Of a DNA stretch of 19,615 nt, positions 7,510 through 14,333 are shown in pieces. The notes beneath the pieces were generated by a model. The model was not told where the DNA came from, searched no databases, and was given only the letters and a program-made list of their open reading frames with translations. Numbering within the stretch: position 1 is the first letter of the stretch; each line of letters starts with the position of its first letter. Source of the DNA: Candidatus Aerophobota bacterium (GTDB lineage: Bacteria; Aerophobota; Aerophobia; Aerophobales; B3-G15); contig JACUUP010000015.1 in the NCBI GenBank assembly GCA_014859225.1, forward strand, positions 1 through 19,615, written 5' to 3'. The translations under genes were made by a program, and so were the position numbers.

Positions 7510-8181
7510 CTATGTCTTTTTTTTGTGTATTATAGGTGCCGATACATAAATGGGGGTCAAAATGAGGGGGTCAACTGTTCTGCCAGCTCTTATATCCCTT
7601 AGAGCCCATTTTAGCAGGGCCTTTTCTAATTTTACCTCTTTCTTGAAAAAAGAAATTTTTGAATTTGGTCTTTCCCGCGGAAGGTAATCTGCGGAAAAAC
7701 AGACAAATACTATTTCATCCGGAAAGAATTTTTTTGCCTGCTCAGTTATCTCATCAAAGGAGAGAAAAAGGTACTCACCTACCCTTTCCAATTCATCTGC
7801 ATCTTTTTTAAAAAAAGCAGCAAAAAATGAGCTCCTGTATGCCGGAATCAAAGCACATATAAAACCAGAGACGGGAAGCGAAAAAGCAATCAAATCAAGG
7901 GTGGGAACAGCTACAAGAGGTAGCATAAGAGAAAAAGATAAAGCTTTTGCCAGAGCTATCCCAACTCTTAAACTGGTGAATGAACCAGGGCCATTCGTTA
8001 TCACAAGAGCATCTACTCTCTGGATAGACAAATTGGTCTTTTTCAGAAGAGAGCTAATGAGCGGTAATAAATATTCAGAGGAGGATTGAGAGGAAAGTTT
8101 GCGAGATGCTAAAATCTTTTCGTCTTCTCCTAAAAAAACCAATCCTGATGGCAAGCATGTTTGTATTCCAAGAATTAGCAT
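7510..8181 (-). CDS. tsaB: tRNA t6A biosynthesis protein TsaB
   Basis: TsaB is the noncatalytic partner of TsaD in the complex that adds threonylcarbamoyl to adenosine 37 of ANN-decoding tRNAs. The N-terminal ASKHA-type half is recognisable: LILGIQT opens the protein, and ALVITNGPGSFTSLRVGIAL (about residues 58-77) is the family signature. Length, 223 residues, is normal. The usual IDTS at the N-terminus reads IQTC here, so the conserved Asp is Gln; TsaB is not the catalytic subunit, so this need not abolish function. The gene overlaps tsaE by seven bases and is followed by rimI, the common gene order. Confidence 0.92.
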   Translation of the reverse strand: MLILGIQTCLPSGLVFLGEDEKILASRKLSSQSSSEYLLPLISSLLKKTNLSIQRVDALVITNGPGSFTSLRVGIALAKALSFSLMLPLVAVPTLDLIAFSLPVSGFICALIPAYRSSFFAAFFKKDADELERVGEYLFLSFDEITEQAKKFFPDEIVFVCFSADYLPRERPNSKISFFKKEVKLEKALLKWALRDIRAGRTVDPLILTPIYVSAPIIHKKKT

Positions 8182-8660
8182 TTAAGTTCACTTTTAATGT
8201 TTTCAATTAAACGATGGTATCCTTTATTTTCCCCTGGTGTTAACATGACCTTTCTCATAGTGAAATCTTCAATTTGAATCTTTACCCTTAGATATTCAGG
8301 GGGTAAAAAATCTATAATTTTTTCTGCCCACTCTATTACTACCACTCCACAGGAGGTGTAGAAATATTCCTGATATCCTAACTCTTCCAACTGATGCACA
8401 TCATCCAGTCTGTAAAGGTCAAAATGATAAAGAGGATGAGGACCTTGATACTCATTAATTATGACAAAACTTGGACTTTTCACCCTTACCTTAATCCCCA
8501 TTCCTCTTGCTATACCCCGGGTGAGGGTAGTTTTCCCACTGCCAAGCTCGCCCATAAGAGCTATCATAGAAGGATAAAAGATATTTTTCCCTACTTTAAA
8601 TCCCAGCTCTATTGTCTCCTCCTCACTTTTTGTGTATACCACCAGCATTTCATCATTCAT
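8175..8660 (-). CDS. tsaE: tRNA t6A biosynthesis ATPase TsaE
   Basis: TsaE is the small P-loop ATPase that supports the TsaB-TsaD complex in making t6A37. The 161-residue protein has Walker A GELGSGKTT (37-45), the switch region SPSFVIINEYQG (62-73), the HFDLYRL segment (Asp81) and IEWAEK (Glu110, Trp111), all characteristic of this family. It overlaps thiE by four bases (ATGA) and tsaB by seven, which implies translational coupling on both sides. tsaD and tsaC are not in the window and must lie elsewhere. Confidence 0.95.
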   Translation of the reverse strand: MNDEMLVVYTKSEEETIELGFKVGKNIFYPSMIALMGELGSGKTTLTRGIARGMGIKVRVKSPSFVIINEYQGPHPLYHFDLYRLDDVHQLEELGYQEYFYTSCGVVVIEWAEKIIDFLPPEYLRVKIQIEDFTMRKVMLTPGENKGYHRLIENIKSELKC

Positions 8661-9697
8661 TCGCTTATTTTATACTCCTCAATTATTTCAATTAATTTTT
8701 GTGTTGCCCTCAAGACATCTTTTTCAGAAAAGATAGCTGAAATAACAGCTACCCCATCTACCCCGGTTTTCAGAACCTCTCTTATGTTCTTTAGTAAGAT
8801 TCCTCCGATAGCCACCACAGGTACTTTAATTTCCCTTTTTACACAAGATACCAACTCGCAGCCGACAGGCTCAAGAGCATCGGCTTTTGTTGGGGTAGAA
8901 AATACCGGTCCTATTGCAACATAATCAGCTCCCTCTGCTTCAGCTTTTTTTGCCTCTTGTACACTGTGAGTTGAAACTCCTATTATTTTATCCTCACCTA
9001 AAATTTTTCTGGCGAAAGATAAAGGAACATCATCCTGTCCCAGATGAACCCCTTGAGCATCACAGGCTAAAGCTATATCAATACGGTCATTTATAATAAA
9101 AGTCATCTCGGGAGGATTTATTTTTTTTAACTTGATAGCCCGATTTAAAAATTCTCTGGATGATAAGCTTTTTTCTCTAAGCTGAATTGCGGTAGCTCCA
9201 CCTCTTATTAGCTGAAAACTTTTAAATAATAAATCTTTCTCCTGGAGTGAAGATGGGGTTACAGCATATAAAGTCAAATTTATCTTTTTCCTCAGTCTTA
9301 CCTTCGTCTTTTTTTCCAGATTGTAGGTCTGGAAACGGAACTCCCGAAATTTCTCTCCCCAGGAGGAAAGAATCAATTTCCCATATTCCTCAAGACTGCG
9401 CAATGCCTCCTCTACCCTCTTAAAATTAGCCTCAATGAGCTCTTCAATTTTTTCTCTTTTTTCTTCTTTTAACTTCGCGCCAACATCCTGCACGGAATCT
9501 CTCAGAGCAATTAATTTTTCTTTCCCTGGCAACCTCTCTGTCTCTTTTAACAATAGATGGCGCAAATTTTTCAACTCTTCAGTTAAATCCCTATCATTGA
9601 TGAAAAATCTTACCGCATCCTCCAGAACTCGCAGTCCTTCACTTGCCCGATTTAAGTTAACGTCAATTACCCGGTAAGTTCTGTCATGAGATAGCAT
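8657..9697 (-). CDS. thiE: Bifunctional ThiD2-ThiE (HMP-phosphate kinase / thiamine-phosphate synthase)
   Basis: The C-terminal half (about residues 137-346) is thiamine-phosphate synthase, which joins HMP-diphosphate and thiazole phosphate in a TIM barrel: LYAVTP, AIQLREK (about 170-176), FIINDRIDIA, GVHLGQDD (about 216-223), VGVSTHS-type IIGVSTHS, YVAIGPVFSTPTK (about 259-271) and VPVVAIGGI. The N-terminal half (about 8-130) begins RVIDVNLNRASEGLRVLED, the signature of the ThiD2 domain, a monofunctional HMP-phosphate kinase known as a ThiE fusion in cyanobacteria, Aquificae and others. The frame can start at an ATG at 9712, but AAGGA seven bases before the ATG at 9697 favours the shorter form (346 residues). 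No TPP riboswitch is visible upstream; the gene sits a few bases after mltA. Confidence 0.93.
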   Translation of the reverse strand: MLSHDRTYRVIDVNLNRASEGLRVLEDAVRFFINDRDLTEELKNLRHLLLKETERLPGKEKLIALRDSVQDVGAKLKEEKREKIEELIEANFKRVEEALRSLEEYGKLILSSWGEKFREFRFQTYNLEKKTKVRLRKKINLTLYAVTPSSLQEKDLLFKSFQLIRGGATAIQLREKSLSSREFLNRAIKLKKINPPEMTFIINDRIDIALACDAQGVHLGQDDVPLSFARKILGEDKIIGVSTHSVQEAKKAEAEGADYVAIGPVFSTPTKADALEPVGCELVSCVKREIKVPVVAIGGILLKNIREVLKTGVDGVAVISAIFSEKDVLRATQKLIEIIEEYKISE

Positions 9698-9719
9698 CTT
9701 TCTATCCTTCATTTTTATC

Positions 9720-10967
9720 TTATTTTTTTATAAGAAAATAAAGTTTACCTTCACCCTTGAGATATTCACCCCCAACAAACCCCTTTTCTCCTTCGCCAAA
9801 ATAAATATCTGCTCTCCCAGGGCCTTTAATAACTCCTCCTGTATCCTGGCAAAATGCAAATCCAGCTTCATTTCTCATCCCCACACCCTCACCTTTTTCG
9901 TTAACCTGAGGCTCAGGGTACTCAAGGTAGACCAGAGCCCCCAGGGGAAATATTTTATCATCAATAGCTATTGACCTCTGAGGCGTGAGCAAACATCCGG
10001 TAGCTCCTGTAGCCCCTTCTTTTTTCTCATCTTTAACAAAGAAGATGAACCTTTCATTTTGATTGAGGTAGCTTTCCATCTGTTCTGGGTGACGCTGAAA
10101 ATATTCCCTGATTGAGGGCATGGAAAGTTTACCCCGGGGAAGTTTTCCTTCTTTTTCTAAGAGATGAGTCAGGCTGGTATAGGGTCTTGCGTTAGTTGCT
10201 GCGTAATTTACCCAGAGGGTTTCTCCATCATCCAGGACTATCTTTCCTGAACCTTCAATCATCAGAGAAAACTTATCCAATCTATCCTTTAAATATACAA
10301 ACTCCAGACCCTGCCCTTCCAGAACTTTTCTCTTTGTAATATCCTCTCTCGTCCAGTAAGGGGCAATTTCTCCTTTAAAAGGGTCAATCCTGTACACGAG
10401 CCTCTCTCCTTTAAGAGCAGGGATAAATTCTCCTAAATCAACTACTTTTAAATCCTCAGGTCTTACATATAAAGAGTATATAAAAGCGCCCTCCCTTTTA
10501 AGGCTTCCCTCATACACAGGAGCATAATAACCGGTGAAAAGAACTTCCCCTTCCCCACCCTCTCCAGCAGCCTGGAAGATGAGAAAGCGCTCTCTTATTA
10601 ACCTGTTCAGCTCATTCTGTGTTTTTGCCTCCTGCATGGTTTGCAAAAAAAGCTCAGCTGATTCTCTAATCAAAGAGGCTGGAAGTTTTGTTTCACCAAA
10701 GGGAAGCTCGTTACCATAATTTATCTTTTTAGAAAGAAACTCTTTTTGTCTTTCAAAGGCTATTTTTAGCTCCTCAAGAGCTTCATGGGAGAAGGTAAAT
10801 TGAAACTGGGGAATTTTGTCTTTTTCAACCTCAATAAGATATCTGGAAGGAGGTTTAACCAGAGGTTTTGCGGGAATGAGGATAAAAAAATAGTAAAGGA
10901 TTGCAAACTCTACTATGAGAGCACCACCTATAAGAGCCACAAGAAAAACTTTATCAGACCTTGTCAT
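9720..10967 (-). CDS. mltA: Membrane-bound lytic murein transglycosylase A (MltA family)
   Basis: MltA cleaves the glycan strands of peptidoglycan, forming 1,6-anhydromuramic ends. The 415-residue protein has an N-terminal membrane anchor (about residues 8-32, VFLVALIGGALIVEFAILYY) with no lipobox cysteine, so it is held by a transmembrane helix rather than a lipid as in E. coli. The MltA barrel includes FTGYYAPVYEGSL (about 144-156), and the C-terminal 3D domain contains DTGGVIKGPGRADIYFG with Asp375 and Asp387, matching the catalytic aspartate region. Between them, ATGATGCLLTPQRSIAIDD and FPLGALVYLE fit the family. The ATG has AAGGGG five bases upstream. It follows the GPP34 gene after 136 bases of repeat-rich spacer and precedes thiE. 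Confidence 0.93.
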   Translation of the reverse strand: MTRSDKVFLVALIGGALIVEFAILYYFFILIPAKPLVKPPSRYLIEVEKDKIPQFQFTFSHEALEELKIAFERQKEFLSKKINYGNELPFGETKLPASLIRESAELFLQTMQEAKTQNELNRLIRERFLIFQAAGEGGEGEVLFTGYYAPVYEGSLKREGAFIYSLYVRPEDLKVVDLGEFIPALKGERLVYRIDPFKGEIAPYWTREDITKRKVLEGQGLEFVYLKDRLDKFSLMIEGSGKIVLDDGETLWVNYAATNARPYTSLTHLLEKEGKLPRGKLSMPSIREYFQRHPEQMESYLNQNERFIFFVKDEKKEGATGATGCLLTPQRSIAIDDKIFPLGALVYLEYPEPQVNEKGEGVGMRNEAGFAFCQDTGGVIKGPGRADIYFGEGEKGFVGGEYLKGEGKLYFLIKK

Positions 10968-11002
10968 TTATTCCCCTTATTCTTAGTCTCCTTTCCGGTA
11001 AA

Positions 11003-11026
11003 AAAAGGGGACAGATTTATTTTTTT
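11003..11026. repeat. Short motif resembling dispersed REP/RAYT-type termini
   Basis: The core GGGGACAGATTTAT, flanked by an A-tract on the left and a T-tract on the right, lies between mltA and the GPP34 gene. From memory, very similar motifs recur in many environmental genomes beside Y1-transposase (RAYT) elements; no transposase is present here. It could be a remnant or non-autonomous end. The call rests on recall and was not compared with the rest of this genome. Confidence 0.4.
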
Positions 11027-11028
11027 CA

Positions 11029-11094
11029 AGACGCCTGTCCTACGTTGTATTGTGTCCATCTCTGGTAGGACGGGCGTCTCGCCTGTCCTAACGT
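11029..11094. repeat. Dispersed palindromic repeat with inverted and direct arms
   Basis: AGACGCCTGTCCTAC (11029-11043) pairs with GTAGGACGGGCGTCT (11065-11079) with a single A/G difference that remains a wobble pair in one RNA strand. The left arm core CGCCTGTCCTACGT recurs as a direct copy, CGCCTGTCCTAACGT, at 11080-11094. Frames through it encode the peptide GRTGVSPV, which I recognise as a recurrent by-product of this repeat class in many uncultured bacteria. Neither side carries a T-tract in the transcribed direction of the GPP34 gene, so terminator function is not supported. Together with the preceding motif it makes up most of the 136-base spacer. Confidence 0.75.
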
Positions 11095-11103
11095 AAACAA
11101 AAC

Positions 11104-11745
11104 TCAAGGGTGAAGGGAAGCCATAGCGATAGCTCGGATAACTGATTCTATGATGCGCGAGACCGTCTGACCTATAAGGTCCATTCTGGCAATCTGTTCT
11201 ATTCTTTTCTCAACCTTGGGCAGTTCCTCCTCGCTGAAGATTTCATTAGTTAGGTAGCATGCCTTAATCAGGCTAATGAGCACTACATCACGCGAGTCAG
11301 GAATATCATCACTTAGAACTACAGAGCGGATGCGCGTTTTTACCTCTTTTTCTTCCCTGTCATTTTGCATGGGATAACGTCTGCGGGCGAAGACCCAGAG
11401 AATTTTCTGCTCTTCCTCTCTTAGAATTTGCTTGTGAATAAGTCTTTCCAATACCTGTTCCTCAATGTCTTTACTTTCCTGTCTGAGGGTGATAATCCAG
11501 TAAGCTACTGTTCTGGTTTCCCTTGACCGAGCAATCCTCGCCAAGACCCAATCAAAGAGAGAATCACCCGTGGGCAATGCATCAACAAGTCTAAGGTTAT
11601 CCAAATCCACCTCTATTCTATCCATTAATGACAGGTCCATAAGTAGTGCTCCCACTAAACCATATCCAATAGAAGTTTTATCAATAATGACGCCTTTTTC
11701 ATCATCCAGAGCTAAAAGCAAGAGCTCTTCGGCAAAGCTAAGCAT
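11104..11745 (-). CDS. GPP34 (GOLPH3/Vps74-like) family protein
   Basis: The 213-residue protein begins MLSFAEELLLLALDDEKG and continues with YGLVGALLMDLSLMDRIEVD and LPTGDSLFDWVLARIARS, the pattern of the all-helical GPP34 family. Eukaryotic members (GOLPH3, Vps74) bind phosphatidylinositol-4-phosphate on Golgi membranes; bacterial members have no settled role, so I infer only a possible membrane-peripheral function. No signal peptide is present. The open frame runs up to 11847, but the extra 34 residues cover the promoter, and a strong AGGAGGAGGAG lies just before the ATG at 11745. It is divergent from rnhB and is probably first in the operon continuing to mltA. Its codon use does not stand out from its neighbours by eye. 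Confidence 0.82.
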   Translation of the reverse strand: MLSFAEELLLLALDDEKGVIIDKTSIGYGLVGALLMDLSLMDRIEVDLDNLRLVDALPTGDSLFDWVLARIARSRETRTVAYWIITLRQESKDIEEQVLERLIHKQILREEEQKILWVFARRRYPMQNDREEKEVKTRIRSVVLSDDIPDSRDVVLISLIKACYLTNEIFSEEELPKVEKRIEQIARMDLIGQTVSRIIESVIRAIAMASLHP

Positions 11746-11748
11746 AGT

Positions 11749-11759
11749 CTCCTCCTCCT
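11749..11759 (-). promoter_or_regulatory. Strong ribosome binding site of the GPP34 gene
   Basis: The minus strand reads AGGAGGAGGAG followed by ACT and the ATG at 11745. This is one of the strongest ribosome binding sites in the window and fixes the start at 11745 instead of further upstream. Confidence 0.85.
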
Positions 11760-11778
11760 GGTTATTTAATGCATCTAT

Positions 11779-11807
11779 GTTATACCATATATCAAGGCAA
11801 GCGTCAA
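11779..11807 (-). promoter_or_regulatory. Sigma70-type promoter of the GPP34 gene and following operon
   Basis: On the minus strand TTGACG (11807-11802) and TATAAC (11784-11779) are separated by 17 bases, each box matching five of six consensus positions. The predicted transcript starts near 11772, about 27 bases before the GPP34 ATG. The box lies inside the longer open frame, which therefore cannot be fully translated from this transcript. Confidence 0.75.
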
Positions 11808-11862
11808 TAAGAAACGTGAAGAGGTCAATTAAGAAGAATTTTGACATAAGTAAGGCGAGTAA

Positions 11863-11891
11863 TTGACAGAGCTGTTGCTTTGCACTACAAT
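11863..11891 (+). promoter_or_regulatory. Sigma70-type promoter of rnhB-lptCABD
   Basis: TTGACA (11863-11868) and TACAAT (11886-11891) are separated by exactly 17 bases, matching consensus at 11 of 12 positions. Transcription would begin near 11898, downstream of the TTG at 11880 that opens the longest frame and upstream of the ATG at 11931. It is divergent from the GPP34 promoter, the two -35 boxes lying about 55 bases apart. Confidence 0.8.
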
Positions 11892-11930
11892 AACTTTAAA
11901 CATGTTGATTTGATTTACCCGAAGCTAACT

Positions 11931-12569
11931 ATGCAAGAACTTGTAATGGGAATAGATGAGGCTGGTAGAGGACCAGTGATTGGACCAATGGTTGTCTGTG
12001 GAATAATGACAAAAAAGGGGTGTATCCCTGAACTTGTGCAAATGGGAGTGAAGGATTCAAAACTTCTCTCTCCATCTCGCAGGGAAAGGTTAAAAACGTT
12101 AATTGAAAGGATTGCGGTAAGATGGAAACTGATAAAAATTCCCCCATCCCAAATAGACAGGTATAGCATGAATTTTCTTCACCTTAAAGCTATCGCACAA
12201 TTGATTGATGAGTTTTCTCCTTATGAAACCATTATTGATTGTCCTACATCCTGTCCACCATCTTTTGAGAGAAAAATTAAAGCTTTGATAAAAGTAAAAG
12301 ATACTAAACTGGTGGTTGAGAATTTTGCAGATAAAAGATACAGTATCGTCTCAGCAGCTTCAATACTTGCCAAAGTAGCAAGGGACGAAGAGATAAAAAA
12401 CATCTCTTCTCTTTACAGCGATATTGGTTCAGGATACCCTTCAGATAAAAGAACGATTGAGTTTATTAAAAGATGTTTAAGGGAAGATAAAGTGCTTCCA
12501 GAAATAATAAGAAAAAAATGGAAAACAACAAAAAATCTAATAGCAGAGCAAGAAAATAAAGATGAATAA
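11931..12569 (+). CDS. rnhB: Ribonuclease HII, archaeal-like
   Basis: RNase HII cuts the RNA strand of RNA-DNA hybrids and removes misincorporated ribonucleotides. From the ATG at 11931 it is 212 residues: MGIDEAGRGPVIGPMVVCG (Asp9, Glu10), KDSKLLSPSRRE (41-52), Asp103 in IIDCP, NFADKRY (Asp134), SAASILAKVARDEEI (141-155) and IGSGYPSDKRTIEFI. The four acidic residues match the D-E-D-D site. GRGPVIGP, the PSFERKI segment, ADKRYSIVSAAS and the ending VLPEIIRKKWKTTKNL resemble archaeal enzymes more than the bacterial GRGPLAGPVV type. The longest frame starts with TTG at 11880 inside the promoter and is rejected. An alternative ATG lies at 11946. Neither has a strong ribosome binding site. It overlaps lptC by eight bases. 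Confidence 0.93.
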   Translation: MQELVMGIDEAGRGPVIGPMVVCGIMTKKGCIPELVQMGVKDSKLLSPSRRERLKTLIERIAVRWKLIKIPPSQIDRYSMNFLHLKAIAQLIDEFSPYETIIDCPTSCPPSFERKIKALIKVKDTKLVVENFADKRYSIVSAASILAKVARDEEIKNISSLYSDIGSGYPSDKRTIEFIKRCLREDKVLPEIIRKKWKTTKNLIAEQENKDE

Positions 12570-13122
12570 AAGGTGGCTATTTTTTTTATCTATCATTGGC
12601 GCAGGAACAGCTTTTACGCTCATAGTTTTTTTGCTTTTTAACTTACAAAAAGAACCTACAATGTATCCCGTTAACCGCCAGACCTTACAACTTCCCCTTA
12701 TGGAGATAGAGAAAGTTAAACTTATGGAATGGGATGAACAAGGGGAAAAGTTATGGATTTTAAAAGCAGATAAGGCAACCCAGTTTTCCCAGAGAATTAT
12801 TTCAGAAAATGTAAAGCTTGAGTTATTCCAAAAAGGAGAACCCGCTTCCAGGGGAGAAGCCAAACAGGTAGTAATGGAAATTCCAACCTCAAATCTCTGG
12901 TTGAAGGGTGATATCCATATAACTTCCTATCAGGAAATAGCCGAGCTGGAAACTTCCGAACTTAGATGGGACAGCTCTGAAAAAAAACTTCACACAGAAA
13001 AAGAGGTTACCATTAAAAAAGGAATGCTCGTCATTCAGGGCAAGGGATTAATATGTAAACCCGACTTAAGTTCGGTAATTATAAAGGAGCAGGTAACAAC
13101 CTACTATGAAGGAGGCATTTAA
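12562..13122 (+). CDS. lptC: LPS export protein LptC
   Basis: LptC is the single-pass inner-membrane protein that takes LPS from the LptB2FG transporter and passes it to LptA. The 186-residue protein has one N-terminal transmembrane helix (about residues 5-27, LFFLSIIGAGTAFTLIVFLL) and a periplasmic beta-jellyroll containing WDEQGEKLWILKADKA (about 57-72) and a later LWLKGDIHI strand, the usual LptC pattern of low sequence but strong topology conservation. Identity is made firm by lptA, lptB and lptD directly downstream. The ATG lies inside the end of rnhB. No strong ribosome binding site is seen, so coupling to rnhB is likely. Its TAA shares one base with the lptA ATG. Confidence 0.9.
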   Translation: MNKRWLFFLSIIGAGTAFTLIVFLLFNLQKEPTMYPVNRQTLQLPLMEIEKVKLMEWDEQGEKLWILKADKATQFSQRIISENVKLELFQKGEPASRGEAKQVVMEIPTSNLWLKGDIHITSYQEIAELETSELRWDSSEKKLHTEKEVTIKKGMLVIQGKGLICKPDLSSVIIKEQVTTYYEGGI

Positions 13123-13634
13123 TGATGATGAGAAAATTAGCAGTTTTAGCTGTAGCTATTGCTCTTGCGCTGGGATTTTTGTTAGCAGAAGTTAGCCCGG
13201 CAACAGATGGGCAACAGAAAATTACCGTCACCTCTAAGCAGCAAAGTATTGACTATGCTAACAGGATTTTAGTTTTTCAGGAAGAAGTTAAGGCAAACTG
13301 GGAAAACTACACTGTGGAGGCAGATAAAGCAGAGATTTACCTTGCTCCTGATGATACCCTAAAAAAAATTATAGCTACAGGAAACGTTAGAATTACCGAA
13401 GATGCTGGAATTCAGGGAAGTTGTCAGATAATTACTTATTTACCCCAGGAAAATCTTTTGATACTTGAGGGAAATGTTAAATATCAAGATGACATTGGCA
13501 ACAGCATTGAGGCTCAAAAAGTTACAATATGGACACTGGAAGAAAGACTGGAAGCAGAAGGAGACCCAGTTAAAGCTATCTACATTTTAAGAGAAGAGGA
13601 GGAAGACGCTGCTCCGGGTGGAGAATCTAAGTAA
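13122..13634 (+). CDS. lptA: LPS transport periplasmic bridge protein LptA
   Basis: LptA polymerises in the periplasm to bridge LptC and LptD. The 170-residue precursor has a signal peptide (about residues 4-27, LAVLAVAIALALGFLLAEVSPA, probable cleavage before TDG), then the OstA-like beta-jellyroll: ITVTSKQQSIDYANRILVFQ (about 34-53), VEADKAEIYLA, IIATGNVRI, LILEGNVKYQDD and IEAQKVTIWTLEERLEAEG. GGAGG lies six bases before the ATG at 13122, which shares a base with the lptC stop. The acidic C-terminus EEEEDAAPGGESK is encoded by the purine-rich stretch that also contains a possible ribosome binding site for lptB. Confidence 0.93.
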   Translation: MMMRKLAVLAVAIALALGFLLAEVSPATDGQQKITVTSKQQSIDYANRILVFQEEVKANWENYTVEADKAEIYLAPDDTLKKIIATGNVRITEDAGIQGSCQIITYLPQENLLILEGNVKYQDDIGNSIEAQKVTIWTLEERLEAEGDPVKAIYILREEEEDAAPGGESK

Positions 13635-14325
13635 AAGTTATCAAAAAAAACCCGTAGTTAAAAACGCCCACCTGGAAGTGAGTTCAGGCCAGGTAGCAGG
13701 ACTTTTGGGTCCTAATGGGGCAGGAAAAACTACCACTTTTTATATGATAGTCGGTCTAATACGACCTGATGAAGGAAAGATATTTTTAAATGGAGAAAAT
13801 ATTATAAGTCTACCAACCTATAAAAGAGCGTGCAGGGGAATAGCTTATCTTCCCCAGAACCCTTCTGTTTTTCAAAAATTAACAGTTAAGGAAAATCTTA
13901 TGGCTATCCTTGAAACTCTGGACCTTTCAGTGGGAGAAAGAGAGGAAAAAGCTAAAGAACTTATGGAAGAACTGGGAATTTCACATCTTAAAGACAAAAA
14001 GGCTTATTTTCTTTCTGGAGGAGAACGTCGTAGAGTTGAGATAGCAAGAGCTCTTGTTACTTCTCCCTCCCTCATTCTTTTAGACGAGCCCTTTGCAGGA
14101 ATAGACCCCATCACTGTAGCTGATATTCAATCCATAATTTTTGACTTAAAGAAAAAAGGTATAGGGGTGCTAATAACAGACCACAACGTTAGAGAAACGC
14201 TTCAAATAACTGATTTTTCTTACATAATGTATCAAGGAAATATACTTATTTCTGGAACAAGAGAGGAGCTTACTCAAAGTAAAGAAGCAAAGAGAATATT
14301 CTTAGGTGAAAAATTCAAGTTATAA
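13618..14325 (+). CDS. lptB: LPS export ABC transporter ATPase LptB
   Basis: LptB is the cytoplasmic ATPase that powers LPS extraction from the inner membrane through LptF and LptG. The 235-residue protein has all ABC elements: Walker A GPNGAGKTT (31-39), Q-loop Gln80 in YLPQNPSVFQKLTV, signature LSGGERRR (132-139), Walker B LILLDEPFAG with Glu157, and H-loop His189 in ITDHNVRETL. The FQKLTVKENLMAILE and DHNVRETL segments are typical of LptB rather than other ABC ATPases. The given start is the GTG at 13618. A CTG at 13609 has GGAGG six bases upstream and would add three residues (the frame there reads L-L-R-V-E-N-L). It overlaps lptA by 17 bases. lptF and lptG are not in the window. Confidence 0.95.
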   Translation: MENLSKSYQKKPVVKNAHLEVSSGQVAGLLGPNGAGKTTTFYMIVGLIRPDEGKIFLNGENIISLPTYKRACRGIAYLPQNPSVFQKLTVKENLMAILETLDLSVGEREEKAKELMEELGISHLKDKKAYFLSGGERRRVEIARALVTSPSLILLDEPFAGIDPITVADIQSIIFDLKKKGIGVLITDHNVRETLQITDFSYIMYQGNILISGTREELTQSKEAKRIFLGEKFKL

Positions 14326-14333
14326 GCTTTTAT

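Noticed and set aside
8394-8924. 176-residue plus-strand open frame across tsaE and thiE
   Set aside because: It is antisense to two well-supported overlapping genes, has no recognisable domain and is compositionally odd (His, Ser and Thr rich); judged a shadow frame.
9713-9760. TPP riboswitch upstream of thiE
   Set aside because: Only seven bases separate thiE from mltA on the 12-base-scale gap, leaving no room for the aptamer.
11029-11079. Intrinsic terminator of the GPP34 gene
   Set aside because: The hairpin is not followed by a T-tract on the minus strand, and the direct repeat beside it fits a dispersed element better.
11746-11847. N-terminal extension of 34 residues on the GPP34 gene
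   Set aside because: It covers the promoter boxes and lies upstream of the predicted transcript start; the strong ribosome binding site points to the ATG at 11745.
11880-11930. TTG-started extension of rnhB
   Set aside because: The TTG at 11880 lies in the promoter spacer and the -10 box would be inside the coding region; family proteins start near MQELVMGIDEAGRG.
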